DNA of 64,000 nt from Bacteroidia bacterium. GTDB taxonomy: Bacteria > Bacteroidota > Bacteroidia > Flavobacteriales > Flavobacteriaceae. The stretch's first letter is position 1. Each line of letters begins with the position of its first letter. The stretch lies in assembly GCA_030427985.1 (NCBI GenBank), contig JAUIBH010000012.1, forward strand, positions 1 to 64,000. The letters are read 5' to 3'. The position numbers and the translations under genes were made by a program. Positions 18,974 to 28,481 of this stretch are shown here, piece by piece. The notes under the pieces were generated by a model. The model was not told the DNA's origin, made no database searches, and saw only the letters and a list, made by a program, of their open reading frames with translations.

Positions 18974-20644
18974 ATGAAGCCAGCTACACAATATACCAAA
19001 TGTGGCCGCATTAATATAGCATACCAAGTTTTTGGGTCGGGTTCAATGGACATCGTCTATATTCCTGGATGGGTTTCCAATATTGATTTAATGTGGGCCT
19101 GCCCACAGTTGGTCGATTTTTTACAGGAACTGGGAAAGATGGCCCGTGTTATTTTGTTCGATAAAAGGGGAACTGGTCTTTCCGATCGTGTGGTGGAGCT
19201 CTCTACCTTGGAGGAACGTATGGACGATATCCGAGCTGTAATGGATGCCGTTGGCTCTGAAAAGGCCATTTTATTTGGCCATTCTGAAGGAGGTTCTGTA
19301 TCAGCATTGTTTGCAGCCACCTATCCCAACCGGGTCATTTCTTTGATTACTTTTGGCATTTTCGCCAAGCGCAAATATGCCCAAAATTATCCTTGGGCAC
19401 CCACCGATGAAGAACGTCAAAGGGTGTATGACATGATTGAGAATTGTTGGGGCAGTGGAGAGATGAACTTGGAAACTTTGGCACCCTCCAAAGCCAAAGA
19501 CAAGGAATTCATGGAATGGTTGGCCAATTACTTTCGTTCAGGAGCCAGCCCAAGTGCCGCTCTGGTGCTCACCAAAATGAACACTGAGGTGGATATCATC
19601 AATATTCTGGGATCCATTAAAGTACCCACCTTAATCATGCAGCGAACCAATGATGTTGATGTAAAAATTGAAGAGGGAAAGTTTATTGCGGAACGCATAC
19701 CCGGGGCCAAATTTGTGGAATTGGCCGGTGATGATCACTTGTTTTGGGTGGGCAATACGGAAGAAGTGCTCAAAGAAATCAAGAGTTTTATTTTGAACTT
19801 AAAACCCAAGGGGGTCTACGACCAACAACTCTTTACCATAGCCGCTGCCCGAATTTTTGCTGCGGAACGGGCCAAACCAGAACAACAGGAAGTTATCTCG
19901 AGATTTGTGGCGCAATACCGGGGCAAGGTGATTCAATGTGATGGTAGAACCTTCTTTGCCACTTTTGAGGGCCCCAGTAAAGCGGTGCATTGTTATATGA
20001 ATTTGTTTGACACCGTGAAACGAATGAATGCGCAAATGGCTGTGGGAATCCATATTAAAGAGGGTGCTGTTGATGAAGCCCACTTTGTGAGTAAGGAGAC
20101 CGAGCGTTTTGTGGAGTCGATTCTGGGGCAAGCAAAACCAAATCAGATATTGATTACCCAAACAGTAAAATATCTACTTTCTGGGGCTGGATTAAACTTT
20201 ATGCAGAACAAGACCGTACTGGAGCCCACATCAGGGGAGCCGCACATGCTTTTTACGGTTACCGATGATTTGCTTTCTGGCGAGAAACTGGAGAATTTTC
20301 ATCCACATCAACTTCCTGGGAACGATTCTTTTCTGGAAAATGTCCTGGGAATCATAGAAACCCATTTGGGCAATGAATCTTTCGGGGTGGAAATGCTGTG
20401 CAGGAAAATAGGTGTAAGTGAGCGTCAATTGCAGCGAAAGCTCAAAGCCGTTACCAATAAATCCCCAATTCAACTCATTTCATCCGTTCGGTTGCACCGT
20501 GCAAAGGAGCTCATGCTTGAGAACAAGCACAATGTGTCAGAAATTGCCTATCAAACCGGGTTTTCCAACCCATCCTATTTTTCCAAATCCTTTAAAAAGG
20601 AGTTTGGTAAAAGTCCATCCACTTTTCTTCAAGAGTACGCTTAG
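18974..20644 (+). CDS. alpha/beta hydrolase - class III cyclase-homology - AraC-type HTH fusion regulator
   Basis: Hydrolase: VILFDKRGTGLSDR, AILFGHSEGGSVSALFAATYP; cyclase-homology: AQYRGKVIQCDGRTFFATFEGPSKAVHCYMNLF...MAVGIHIKEG; AraC: IGVSERQLQRKLKAVTNKSP...NVSEIAYQTGFSNPSYFSKSFKKEFGKSPS. Confidence 0.88.
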   Translation: MKPATQYTKCGRINIAYQVFGSGSMDIVYIPGWVSNIDLMWACPQLVDFLQELGKMARVILFDKRGTGLSDRVVELSTLEERMDDIRAVMDAVGSEKAILFGHSEGGSVSALFAATYPNRVISLITFGIFAKRKYAQNYPWAPTDEERQRVYDMIENCWGSGEMNLETLAPSKAKDKEFMEWLANYFRSGASPSAALVLTKMNTEVDIINILGSIKVPTLIMQRTNDVDVKIEEGKFIAERIPGAKFVELAGDDHLFWVGNTEEVLKEIKSFILNLKPKGVYDQQLFTIAAARIFAAERAKPEQQEVISRFVAQYRGKVIQCDGRTFFATFEGPSKAVHCYMNLFDTVKRMNAQMAVGIHIKEGAVDEAHFVSKETERFVESILGQAKPNQILITQTVKYLLSGAGLNFMQNKTVLEPTSGEPHMLFTVTDDLLSGEKLENFHPHQLPGNDSFLENVLGIIETHLGNESFGVEMLCRKIGVSERQLQRKLKAVTNKSPIQLISSVRLHRAKELMLENKHNVSEIAYQTGFSNPSYFSKSFKKEFGKSPSTFLQEYA

Positions 20645-20765
20645 ATCGTATTTTTTATCCTTTCCAAAAATGGATTGTATAGGATGTTCAACTCTTTTAT
20701 AGTAGATTTTTTTCAATTTTTTTAATGTTGCTTGTTGTTGAAAACAAGCTGTTTAGGGGTCAAAA

Positions 20766-20839
20766 TGTCGGAAAAGTTATAGTCTGGCGGTTTTGTGCCA
20801 TAGGCTTGTCGGAAAAGTTGTCTAATTAGGCGGATTTGT
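20766..20839. repeat. Two copies of a degenerate direct repeat (tgtcggaaaagtt ... ggcgg[t/a]tttgt)
   Basis: tgtcggaaaagtt at 20766 and 20807; ggcggttttgt at 20786 and ggcggatttgt at 20829. Confidence 0.7.
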
Positions 20840-20865
20840 TCTATTTCAAAGGGTTTCTCCCCACC

Positions 20866-20873
20866 TATCTTTG
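20866..20873 (+). promoter_or_regulatory. -7 box TATCTTTG
   Basis: TAnnTTTG match just downstream of the direct repeats. Confidence 0.45.
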
Positions 20874-21000
20874 CCCCGCAAAAACCTATCAGGGGTACAT
20901 GGCCAAAAATGTATGCCTAGAAAGGAACAATTACTTCGAAGATTATACGAAGTAAGGAGTTTATTTATCAATCAAAAAATCATCAAAAAACGAACACATC

Positions 21001-21114
21001 ATGAGACCAGAAAAGCGTAATGCATTTAAACAGAAACAGCAACCTACCCTTGGGTATGGCTGGAGCGCGAAAAGAAGGTACAAACCAGTGGTTAGACCTC
21101 TCTTTAATTTTTGA
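21001..21114 (+). CDS. putative 37-aa basic small protein (MRPEKRNAFKQKQQPTLGYGWSAKRRYKPVVRPLFNF)
   Basis: ATG-TGA ORF after A-rich leader; below the ORF-track length cutoff. Confidence 0.4.
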   Translation: MRPEKRNAFKQKQQPTLGYGWSAKRRYKPVVRPLFNF

Positions 21115-21307
21115 TGAAACCACTGTTTGACTCGCAGTGGCCAATTAAAAAGTATAAAGACATACTAGGTTCCTTGCACTGCTTTGTTGGTTTGGTTTAT
21201 GCAGTGTTGAACCCGGTTTATTTTGACAGTAGTTTTTGGTTAGTGAAGGGTTGGTGAACTATTCATCAACCCTTCCAAAAACTTAAAACACTGAAAGACA
21301 TTTGAAA

Positions 21308-21646
21308 ATGGGAAATAAATTGCAATTGAAAAAAGTAACACTCTCAGAATTATGCTTAATCTTCTTGTTGGTTTTTTGGGGATGCTCCAAGAATGATGAT
21401 AAAGTAATACAGGAGACGGCTGTTCAAGAAATTGAAATATTTACGGAAGAAAGTCAACTGAATACTGTAGTTACTCCGGTTAATGCAGATAACTCCAATG
21501 TATTTTGGGGTACGGACAATCCAAATGTTGCCGTGGTTGATGAGTCTGGTATGGTAACGGGAATTAAAAAAGGAGAGGTCACAATCTTTGCCATATCCGA
21601 AGAAAATCTGAAAATCTCGGATAGTGTGGTGCTACAAGTAGAGTAA
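21308..21646 (+). CDS. lipoprotein with bacterial Ig-like (group 2) domain
   Basis: Lipobox VFWGCSK; NVFWGTDNPNVAVVDESGMVTGIKKGEVTIFA is the BIG2 pattern. Confidence 0.8.
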   Translation: MGNKLQLKKVTLSELCLIFLLVFWGCSKNDDKVIQETAVQEIEIFTEESQLNTVVTPVNADNSNVFWGTDNPNVAVVDESGMVTGIKKGEVTIFAISEENLKISDSVVLQVE

Positions 21647-21852
21647 ACTAAATTTTATTGAATGAAAACTATAGAAATAATCCGGCTTTGTTTGTTGGTG
21701 GCCCTTAGTATCATTTCTCTTTCTTGATACACTTTAAAAACTTGAATTAGAGTTAGTTAAGTAGTGGTTAAGCCCAGAAAACAGGTTTGCAGAATTTGTT
21801 CTTTGACCTTTGTTGGGAAACAATGTTGTGACTGTGTTTTTTTGGCAAGAAA

Positions 21853-21891
21853 AGAGCTGGTGGTTTTGCTGCCAGTTCTTTTTGTTTTTAA
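21853..21891 (+). terminator. Terminator hairpin (agagctggtggttttgctgccagttctttttgttttta)
   Basis: 11-bp stem with wobbles, followed by T-rich tract. Confidence 0.65.
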
Positions 21892-22122
21892 TGGGATACT
21901 TTAAACATCAGCTATTATTTTTAAGGGTATTCAGGTGCTGAAATACAATTCTAAGACTTTTTTGAGCCTTTAAAATGTTAAAAAGCACCATCGGGTTTCA
22001 TCGTTTATCCGATGTTTCACAACAAATGATCGGTGTAATACAACATAACTTCCTTTTTGTCCGTAGTTGTTGATATGTTTGGGTTAGTCTTACTGCGTAA
22101 GAATAGCCTCATCCTCTAAACT

Positions 22123-25100
22123 ATGAACAAACCCCAACCACGCCAGTACAAACCCCATTTTATTTTGGCTTTGTTGTTTGCGCTTTTCTCATTGCACATG
22201 GGGCATGCCCAACTTTGTGCGGTGGATGCAGGTACTGACCAAAACTTGTCGCAGACCAACTCGGTTTTTCTAAGTGCATCTACCCCCATAGTGGGTTTAG
22301 GAACGTGGACACAATTGTCCGGACCTACCTTGGTCAGTTTTTCCGATGTAAATGATCCCAATGCCCAGGTTTCGGGTATGGGACTGGGAACGTATATTTT
22401 TGAGTGGACCGTATCAGACATTACCTGTATTACGGCTTCCGATACGGTTGGTGTTACTATTGAAGGAGTTGACCTAGAGCTGGAACTATTGGCGAACGAT
22501 ACCACCCCAGATGTGGGCGATGTGGTCACCTTTACCATCAATTTGAGCAATTTGGGTGATGTTGATGCTACAGGGGTTTCTGTTGAAAATCTTGTTCCTC
22601 CGGGTTTTGGAAGTGTAACGGCAATCAATAATGGAGGTACATTTAGTTTTATTACCGATAAGGTTACATGGACTGGGCTTTCGGTCCCATTGGGAACCAA
22701 TACAGCGGTTCTTACTTTTGATGCAACGGTTTTGACCCCAACAGCGACTTCGGGTGAGTTTACCCATATTGCAGAGGTAACGGCAAGTGACCAGCTTGAT
22801 TATGACAGCACCCCCAATAATGATGATGGAGATCAAAGTGAAGATGACGAAGATGCAATAACTGTAGCACCCCAACAAGCCGATTTATCCTTGACCAAAA
22901 CAATTGTAGGAGGGAATACCAATCCTTATGTAGGAGAGGAAATAAGCTTTGAAATAACCGTCACCAACGATGGACCCGATAATGCCACCAATGTTCGGGT
23001 GGTAGACCAATTACAATCCGGCTACAGTTTTGTATCCTACACCGCCACTGCCGGAACCTATAATGCGGGAACTGCATTTTGGGATATAGGCACACTTGCC
23101 AATGGGGCTTCGGAGACGCTTACAATAAATGTTACTGTAAATGCTACGGGAAATCATACCAATACATCGCAAGTATGGCAATCTGATGCCTACGATTTGG
23201 ATTCTACCCCAGATAATGGTGTCTCTTCAGAAGATGACCAAGGAGATGTATCGGTTACTCCGGTTGAATTAGTCGACCTTTCCTTAACCAAGGTAATCGA
23301 TAAGGCTCCACCTCTGGTGAGCGATAACGTCAGGTTTACGTTAACAGTCTCCAATGAGGGTCCAAGTGATGCTACTTCAGTGGAAGTAACTGATCTATTG
23401 CCCTCAGGATTTACCTATGTTTCTGATAATGGAGGAGGAAATTACGACAATAGTAGTGGTATTTGGGATGTGGGGACTGTGGCGAACGGAAATTCGACCA
23501 GTTTAAGCATTTTTGCCAATGTGAACCCTTCAGGAGATTATACCAACGTGGCCGAGATAACCGGTCATGACCAAGCCGATTCCGACTCAACGCCCAACAA
23601 CAATGTTCCGGGAGAAGATGACCAAGATGAGGTAGTGGTCAACCCCAATCCAGTAGTTGACATTTCAGTGACAAAGACAGTAGACGAGTTTATTCCATAT
23701 GTTGGCGATCAAGTAATTTTTACGGTTACCGTTCAAAATGATGGGCCAAGTGATGCCACCAATTTGGTGGTCACGGATGTTTTGGCTTCCGGATATGATT
23801 TGATAAGTGTCAGTACCACCAATGGTACCTACAATAGCGTTAACGGGTCTTGGACCATTGGAAGTTTGGCAAGCAGCGCATCGGAAACACTGACCATAAC
23901 CGTAGATGTGCTGCCTACCGGCAACTATTCCAATACAGCAGAACTTACCGGATTGACCGAAACTGATATCGATTCAACCCCAGGAAACAATAGTGAAGCG
24001 GAAGACGATCAACAGACCGTAACCCCAGTACCCCTTCCGTTATCTGACTTACTTTTGCGGAAATCTGTGGACAAATTAAGTCCTTTTGTAGGCGAGGATG
24101 TGATTTTTAGCATCAACCTTACCAATTTGGGTCCGAGTGATGTTACTGGAGTTCAGGTAATGGATTTGCTGCCTTCGGGATACACTTACGTATCCAATAG
24201 CAGAACAGCCGGAACGTATAATCCCACTACGGGAATATGGGAGCTGAACAATGTTATTCCTGATGGTGTTACCGAGACTTTGAACATTGTAGCCACGGTG
24301 AATCCTACTGGAGATTATTTTAATGTTACCGAAGTGGTTTCGTCCAGCAACGATGACCCTAATTCAACCCCAAATAACAACAATGTATTTGAGAATGATC
24401 AAGATAATGCCGGAACCATTCCTATCCCGGCTGCGGATATGACCCTCAATAAAACTGTGGATAATGAGTTTCCAGATGTTTCTGAAACCATCACTTTTAC
24501 CCTCACCTTAACCAATGAAGGTCCCAGTGATGCTTTTGCATTGGTGGTTGAGGATGTATTGCCCTCGGGCTATACCTATGTTTCTGATAACTCAGGAGGG
24601 TTTTATGATATTGACTCGGGACTTTGGAACGTAGGCAACCTAACCGCAGGAAGCAATGCTGCCCTGAACATGGTGGTTGAGGTGAATGCTTCGGGAGATT
24701 ATCAGAACAGGGCCGAACTGGTAAATGCAGTAATACCCGACCCTGACTCCGCACCAAATAACAATGACCCAACTGAGGATGATCAAGATGAACAATCCAC
24801 CACACCAAGGCATGTTACGGACATTTCAGTTGCCAACACCGTGGACAACCTTAGCCCTTCCGCTGGAGATCAGGTTGTTTTTACCATCACCGTGAACAAC
24901 GCAGGCCCAAATAATGCCACAGGCTTGGTTGTGGAAGATGTGTTGGCAACAGGCTATGGTTTTGTGGTGGCTACGGCTTCAGTAGGGACTTATGACGAGC
25001 TAGTAGGTTCTTGGGATATTGGAAATCTGAACAGCGGTACATGGGCTACCCTTCAAATCACGGCAGTGGTACTTCCCAATGGAGAGTATCGAAATACCGC

Positions 25101-26268
25101 CGAACTGATTGCGTTGGATACCTACGATCCCGATTCCACCCCTAACAATAATGTCTCTTCTGAAGATGATCAAGCTACGGTGGTTCCAGTTCCTAATGGT
25201 TTGGCCGATTTATCCCTAACCAAAATTGTGGACAATGCCACTCCTAATGTGGGAGATGTCGTTCGATTCACCATAAGTATTGCCAACGATGGGCCAACCG
25301 ATGCCACCGGTGTCGTGGTTACGGATTTGTTGCCGGAGGGCTATACCTATCAATCACATACAGCCACTGCTGGAGTGTATGAGTCAACCACTGGATTGTG
25401 GAATGTGAACCGAACTATTTTAAATCAAAATACGGAAACCTTGGAGCTTTTGGCTATGGTAAATGTCCCTACGGGACAGGCCAATGAATATCTCAATGTG
25501 GCCGAAATATCAGCGAGTGATTTCACCGACCCTGACAGTGATCCCAATGCGGGTATTGAAACAGATGACTTTTCAGATGGTATTGAAGATGACGATGAGG
25601 CCAGTGCCGTTGTAGAGCCACAGACCACGGATTTAGCGATTACAAAAGTTGTGGACCGAATGGAACCCAATATTGGCGATGAGGTTGTTTTTTCCATTAC
25701 CGTAACCAACCAAGGTAATGTGCCCGCAACCAATATTGGTATTGAAGAACTATTGCCCAACGGATATCGATTGATTTCGTCTTCCGCTTCTATCGGCATT
25801 TATGATGCCACAGAAGGTTTTTGGGAACTTGAAACCTTACAAGTTTCAGAAACGGCTCAACTTGATCTAACCGTTGAAGTCTTGGATTTTGAAGACTATT
25901 TGAACACGGCAAGTTTGGCTTTCGTAGACCAACTGGATACCAATGCTGAAAATGACACTGCTGAAGCTTTTGTACAACCCACTTGTTTGGTCGTTTATAA
26001 CGAGTTTTCACCCAATGGCGATGGCGTTAACGACTTCTTTACCATTGATTGTATTTCCAGATACCCTGGGAATGAACTTCAGATATATAACCGATGGGGA
26101 ACAGTAGTATATCAGAAACGCGGGTATAACAATGATTGGGATGGAACACCCAACGGTAGAGCCATTGTGCAGAAAGAAGACCAATTACCCGTGGGTACGT
26201 ATTACTATGTGTTGGACTTGGGGGATGGTTCCGAACCCAGAACAGATTGGCTGTATATAAACAGATAG
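22123..26268 (+). CDS. large surface protein with about nine DUF11 repeats and gliding-motility-associated (T9SS type B, CHU_C) C-terminal domain
   Basis: Repeats such as ADLSLTKTIVGG...VGEEISFEITVTNDGPDNATNVRVVDQL; C-terminus YNEFSPNGDGVNDFFTIDCI...LQIYNRWGTVVYQ...LPVGTYYYVLDLGDG. Confidence 0.9.
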   Translation: MNKPQPRQYKPHFILALLFALFSLHMGHAQLCAVDAGTDQNLSQTNSVFLSASTPIVGLGTWTQLSGPTLVSFSDVNDPNAQVSGMGLGTYIFEWTVSDITCITASDTVGVTIEGVDLELELLANDTTPDVGDVVTFTINLSNLGDVDATGVSVENLVPPGFGSVTAINNGGTFSFITDKVTWTGLSVPLGTNTAVLTFDATVLTPTATSGEFTHIAEVTASDQLDYDSTPNNDDGDQSEDDEDAITVAPQQADLSLTKTIVGGNTNPYVGEEISFEITVTNDGPDNATNVRVVDQLQSGYSFVSYTATAGTYNAGTAFWDIGTLANGASETLTINVTVNATGNHTNTSQVWQSDAYDLDSTPDNGVSSEDDQGDVSVTPVELVDLSLTKVIDKAPPLVSDNVRFTLTVSNEGPSDATSVEVTDLLPSGFTYVSDNGGGNYDNSSGIWDVGTVANGNSTSLSIFANVNPSGDYTNVAEITGHDQADSDSTPNNNVPGEDDQDEVVVNPNPVVDISVTKTVDEFIPYVGDQVIFTVTVQNDGPSDATNLVVTDVLASGYDLISVSTTNGTYNSVNGSWTIGSLASSASETLTITVDVLPTGNYSNTAELTGLTETDIDSTPGNNSEAEDDQQTVTPVPLPLSDLLLRKSVDKLSPFVGEDVIFSINLTNLGPSDVTGVQVMDLLPSGYTYVSNSRTAGTYNPTTGIWELNNVIPDGVTETLNIVATVNPTGDYFNVTEVVSSSNDDPNSTPNNNNVFENDQDNAGTIPIPAADMTLNKTVDNEFPDVSETITFTLTLTNEGPSDAFALVVEDVLPSGYTYVSDNSGGFYDIDSGLWNVGNLTAGSNAALNMVVEVNASGDYQNRAELVNAVIPDPDSAPNNNDPTEDDQDEQSTTPRHVTDISVANTVDNLSPSAGDQVVFTITVNNAGPNNATGLVVEDVLATGYGFVVATASVGTYDELVGSWDIGNLNSGTWATLQITAVVLPNGEYRNTAELIALDTYDPDSTPNNNVSSEDDQATVVPVPNGLADLSLTKIVDNATPNVGDVVRFTISIANDGPTDATGVVVTDLLPEGYTYQSHTATAGVYESTTGLWNVNRTILNQNTETLELLAMVNVPTGQANEYLNVAEISASDFTDPDSDPNAGIETDDFSDGIEDDDEASAVVEPQTTDLAITKVVDRMEPNIGDEVVFSITVTNQGNVPATNIGIEELLPNGYRLISSSASIGIYDATEGFWELETLQVSETAQLDLTVEVLDFEDYLNTASLAFVDQLDTNAENDTAEAFVQPTCLVVYNEFSPNGDGVNDFFTIDCISRYPGNELQIYNRWGTVVYQKRGYNNDWDGTPNGRAIVQKEDQLPVGTYYYVLDLGDGSEPRTDWLYINR

Positions 26269-26303
26269 AAAAGAGGATGAACGGCGCAAAAAACATATCG
26301 CGA

Positions 26304-27215
26304 ATGAAAAAGCAAATGGGGCATACCTATCTGGTGATTTTACTATTGGGGTTCTTTAGCGTTTCTGCACAGCAAGATCCACAGTTTACCCAGTATATGT
26401 ATAACACCATGAGCGTAAATCCTGCCTATGCCGGTTCTCAAGGCTACCTTACGGCCTTGTTGATGCACCGCTCTCAGTGGGTCGGGGTTAACGGAGCACC
26501 CAATACACAGGTTTTGGCCGTGGATACTCCTTTGGAAAACAAACTCGGAGTGGGAGGAATTTTAGCCCATGACGCCCTAGGACCTTCTTCTGAAATATTT
26601 GTGGATGGCAACGTTTCCTATACCATCCAGTTGGATAGCACTAATCGTAAACTCTCTTTTGGAATGAAGGTTGGCGGTAGATTGTTTGATGTGGATTTCT
26701 CTAAAGGGTTGACCCAGAATCCTGATATGGCCTTTCAAAATAACATAAAGAGCAAATTCTTTCCCACTATTGGAGCTGGATTGTATTATCAAGCCAAAGA
26801 CAGCTATTTGGGATTTGCGATACCCAATTTCTTTTCGCAAAAACATTATGATGGGGAAGAACAAGAAATAGCCGCAGAACGGTTACACTACTATTTTATG
26901 GGAGGTAAATTCTTTGATATTACCCCAGAAATTGTGTTGGGGCCTGCCTTTTTTGTAAAGTGGGTGCCCGGTGCCCCAATTATTGCTGATGTTTCTGTAA
27001 ACGCGGTACTTAGGGAGACCTTCACCTTTGGGGTGGCGTATCGTTGGGATGATTCCTTTTCAACCCTGCTGGGCCTTCAAATAACATCGAATCTAAATGC
27101 AGGTTACGCATATGATCTTACCACCTCCAACTTGGCAAATTATACCGGAGGTTCGCACGAAATATTTTTACGATACCAATTTAAGGAGTTGAAGAAACCC
27201 TCAGAATCGCAATAA
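26304..27215 (+). CDS. PorP/SprF family type IX secretion membrane protein
   Basis: QQDPQFTQYMYNTMSVNPAYAGSQGYLTALLMHRSQWVGVNGAP. Confidence 0.92.
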   Translation: MKKQMGHTYLVILLLGFFSVSAQQDPQFTQYMYNTMSVNPAYAGSQGYLTALLMHRSQWVGVNGAPNTQVLAVDTPLENKLGVGGILAHDALGPSSEIFVDGNVSYTIQLDSTNRKLSFGMKVGGRLFDVDFSKGLTQNPDMAFQNNIKSKFFPTIGAGLYYQAKDSYLGFAIPNFFSQKHYDGEEQEIAAERLHYYFMGGKFFDITPEIVLGPAFFVKWVPGAPIIADVSVNAVLRETFTFGVAYRWDDSFSTLLGLQITSNLNAGYAYDLTTSNLANYTGGSHEIFLRYQFKELKKPSESQ

Positions 27216-27267
27216 TTTCACTGCAAAAAATTTAAACCCAATAGCAACCTAACCTCATGCAGGCAAG

Positions 27268-27295
27268 CCTTCAACCATAGTTGAAGGTTTTTTTG
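27268..27295 (+). terminator. Rho-independent terminator (ccttcaaccatagttgaaggtttttttg)
   Basis: Hairpin plus T7. Confidence 0.8.
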
Positions 27296-27312
27296 TGAAA
27301 AAAATTCAGCTT

Positions 27313-27342
27313 GGTGCAACCTTTTCATTTTTGTTTTGTCAT
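27313..27342 (+). promoter_or_regulatory. Putative ECF-type promoter GGTGCAACC-N16-GTCAT
   Basis: Same motif and spacing recur at 29586; see findings. Confidence 0.6.
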
Positions 27343-27378
27343 TGGGATAGAATGAAATAGGATTATTTTTAGCCGTAT

Positions 27379-27939
27379 TTGAATAACCGTCCGGAATTTT
27401 TGGAAACAAACGTACGTTTTACGCACCAAGCTTTGGTGGAGCAAAGCAGAGAAGGGGACCGCAACGCGCAATACCAGTTGTATGGATTGTATGTGGATGC
27501 CATGTTCAATATTGCCATGCGGTTGTTGACCATTAGGGAGGATGCAGAGGACATTATTCAGGAGAGTTTTGTGGAAGCCTTTAAAAAGTTGGATTCCTTC
27601 AGGTTTGAGAGCACGTTTGGAGCTTGGTTGAAACGGATTGTGATCAATAAAAGCATTAATCACCTTAAAGCAAAACGATTGTTGCTCTCCTCCATGGAGA
27701 ATGAAGGGGAACTTTTGGAAGAAGAAAAAGAGGCAGAACCCGACCAATTTGAAATTGAGAAAATAAAGGTGGGTCTAACACAACTTCCGGAAGGATACCG
27801 ACAGATTATTACGCTGTACTTGATTGAAGGGTATGACCATGTTGAAATCGGTGAAATTATGGGAATAACATCCTCCACTTCCAAATCACAATACCATCGC
27901 GCTAAAAAGAAACTGATTCAAATTGTAAATGAACTATGA
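27379..27939 (+). CDS. RNA polymerase sigma-70 factor, ECF subfamily (TTG start)
   Basis: YQLYGLYVDAMFNIAMRLLTIREDAEDIIQESFVEAF; r4: LPEGYRQIITLYLIEGYDHVEIGEIMGITSSTSKSQYHRAKKKL. Confidence 0.92.
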   Translation: MNNRPEFLETNVRFTHQALVEQSREGDRNAQYQLYGLYVDAMFNIAMRLLTIREDAEDIIQESFVEAFKKLDSFRFESTFGAWLKRIVINKSINHLKAKRLLLSSMENEGELLEEEKEAEPDQFEIEKIKVGLTQLPEGYRQIITLYLIEGYDHVEIGEIMGITSSTSKSQYHRAKKKLIQIVNEL

Positions 27940-28481
27940 TGGACAATTTTGAAAAGCATATCAAGGAAAACAAACAAGCCTTTGATGTCCACAAAGTGGA
28001 CAAGGACAAGTTGTGGCAAGGGATTGCCTCCCAGTTGGATGAAAAACCAGAACCCAAGGTTATTCCGCTTTGGAGATCCAGAAAACTAAGGGTTGCAGCT
28101 TCCATTGTCTTGCTGTTGGGGTTATCTGTGATGACTTTTTTCACCATGAACGCCCCAACCCAGAACATGGATGCCTATGCCAATGAAGAGCTATTGGAAA
28201 TTGATATGCACTACCAACATTTGGTATATCAACAAGTGCAATTGGTAAAGAACCATCCCAGATTATCTAACGAGGACAAAGAAGAATTCCTATCCTTTAT
28301 GGATGAACTGGATGAGGAATACCAACAATTAAAATTAGAAATGCGGAATAACTTGGACAACGAACGGGTTTTGCAAGCTATTGTGGAGAATTATAAAAAG
28401 CGCATAGAGCTGATTGAAAATCTTTTAAAGCAAATCAATGCGTCCAAAAAAGAAATGGATTATGAAGGGTACGTTTTATAA
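27936..28481 (+). CDS. single-TM protein encoded after the ECF sigma gene, possible anti-sigma factor
   Basis: Start overlaps sigma stop; cytoplasmic N-terminus, one TM (LRVAASIVLLLGLSVMTFF), coiled-coil-like C-terminal region. Confidence 0.6.
   Translation: MMDNFEKHIKENKQAFDVHKVDKDKLWQGIASQLDEKPEPKVIPLWRSRKLRVAASIVLLLGLSVMTFFTMNAPTQNMDAYANEELLEIDMHYQHLVYQQVQLVKNHPRLSNEDKEEFLSFMDELDEEYQQLKLEMRNNLDNERVLQAIVENYKKRIELIENLLKQINASKKEMDYEGYVL

Noticed and set aside
20928-20956. ttacttcgaagattatacgaagtaa resembles half of loxP (attatacgaagt)
   Set aside because: Arms are 8 bp and the spacer differs from loxP; no Cre-like gene nearby; treated as an ordinary hairpin
22800-25600. Regularly spaced similar segments, initially CRISPR-like
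   Set aside because: Spacing of about 390 nt and in-frame conservation show these are DUF11 protein repeats
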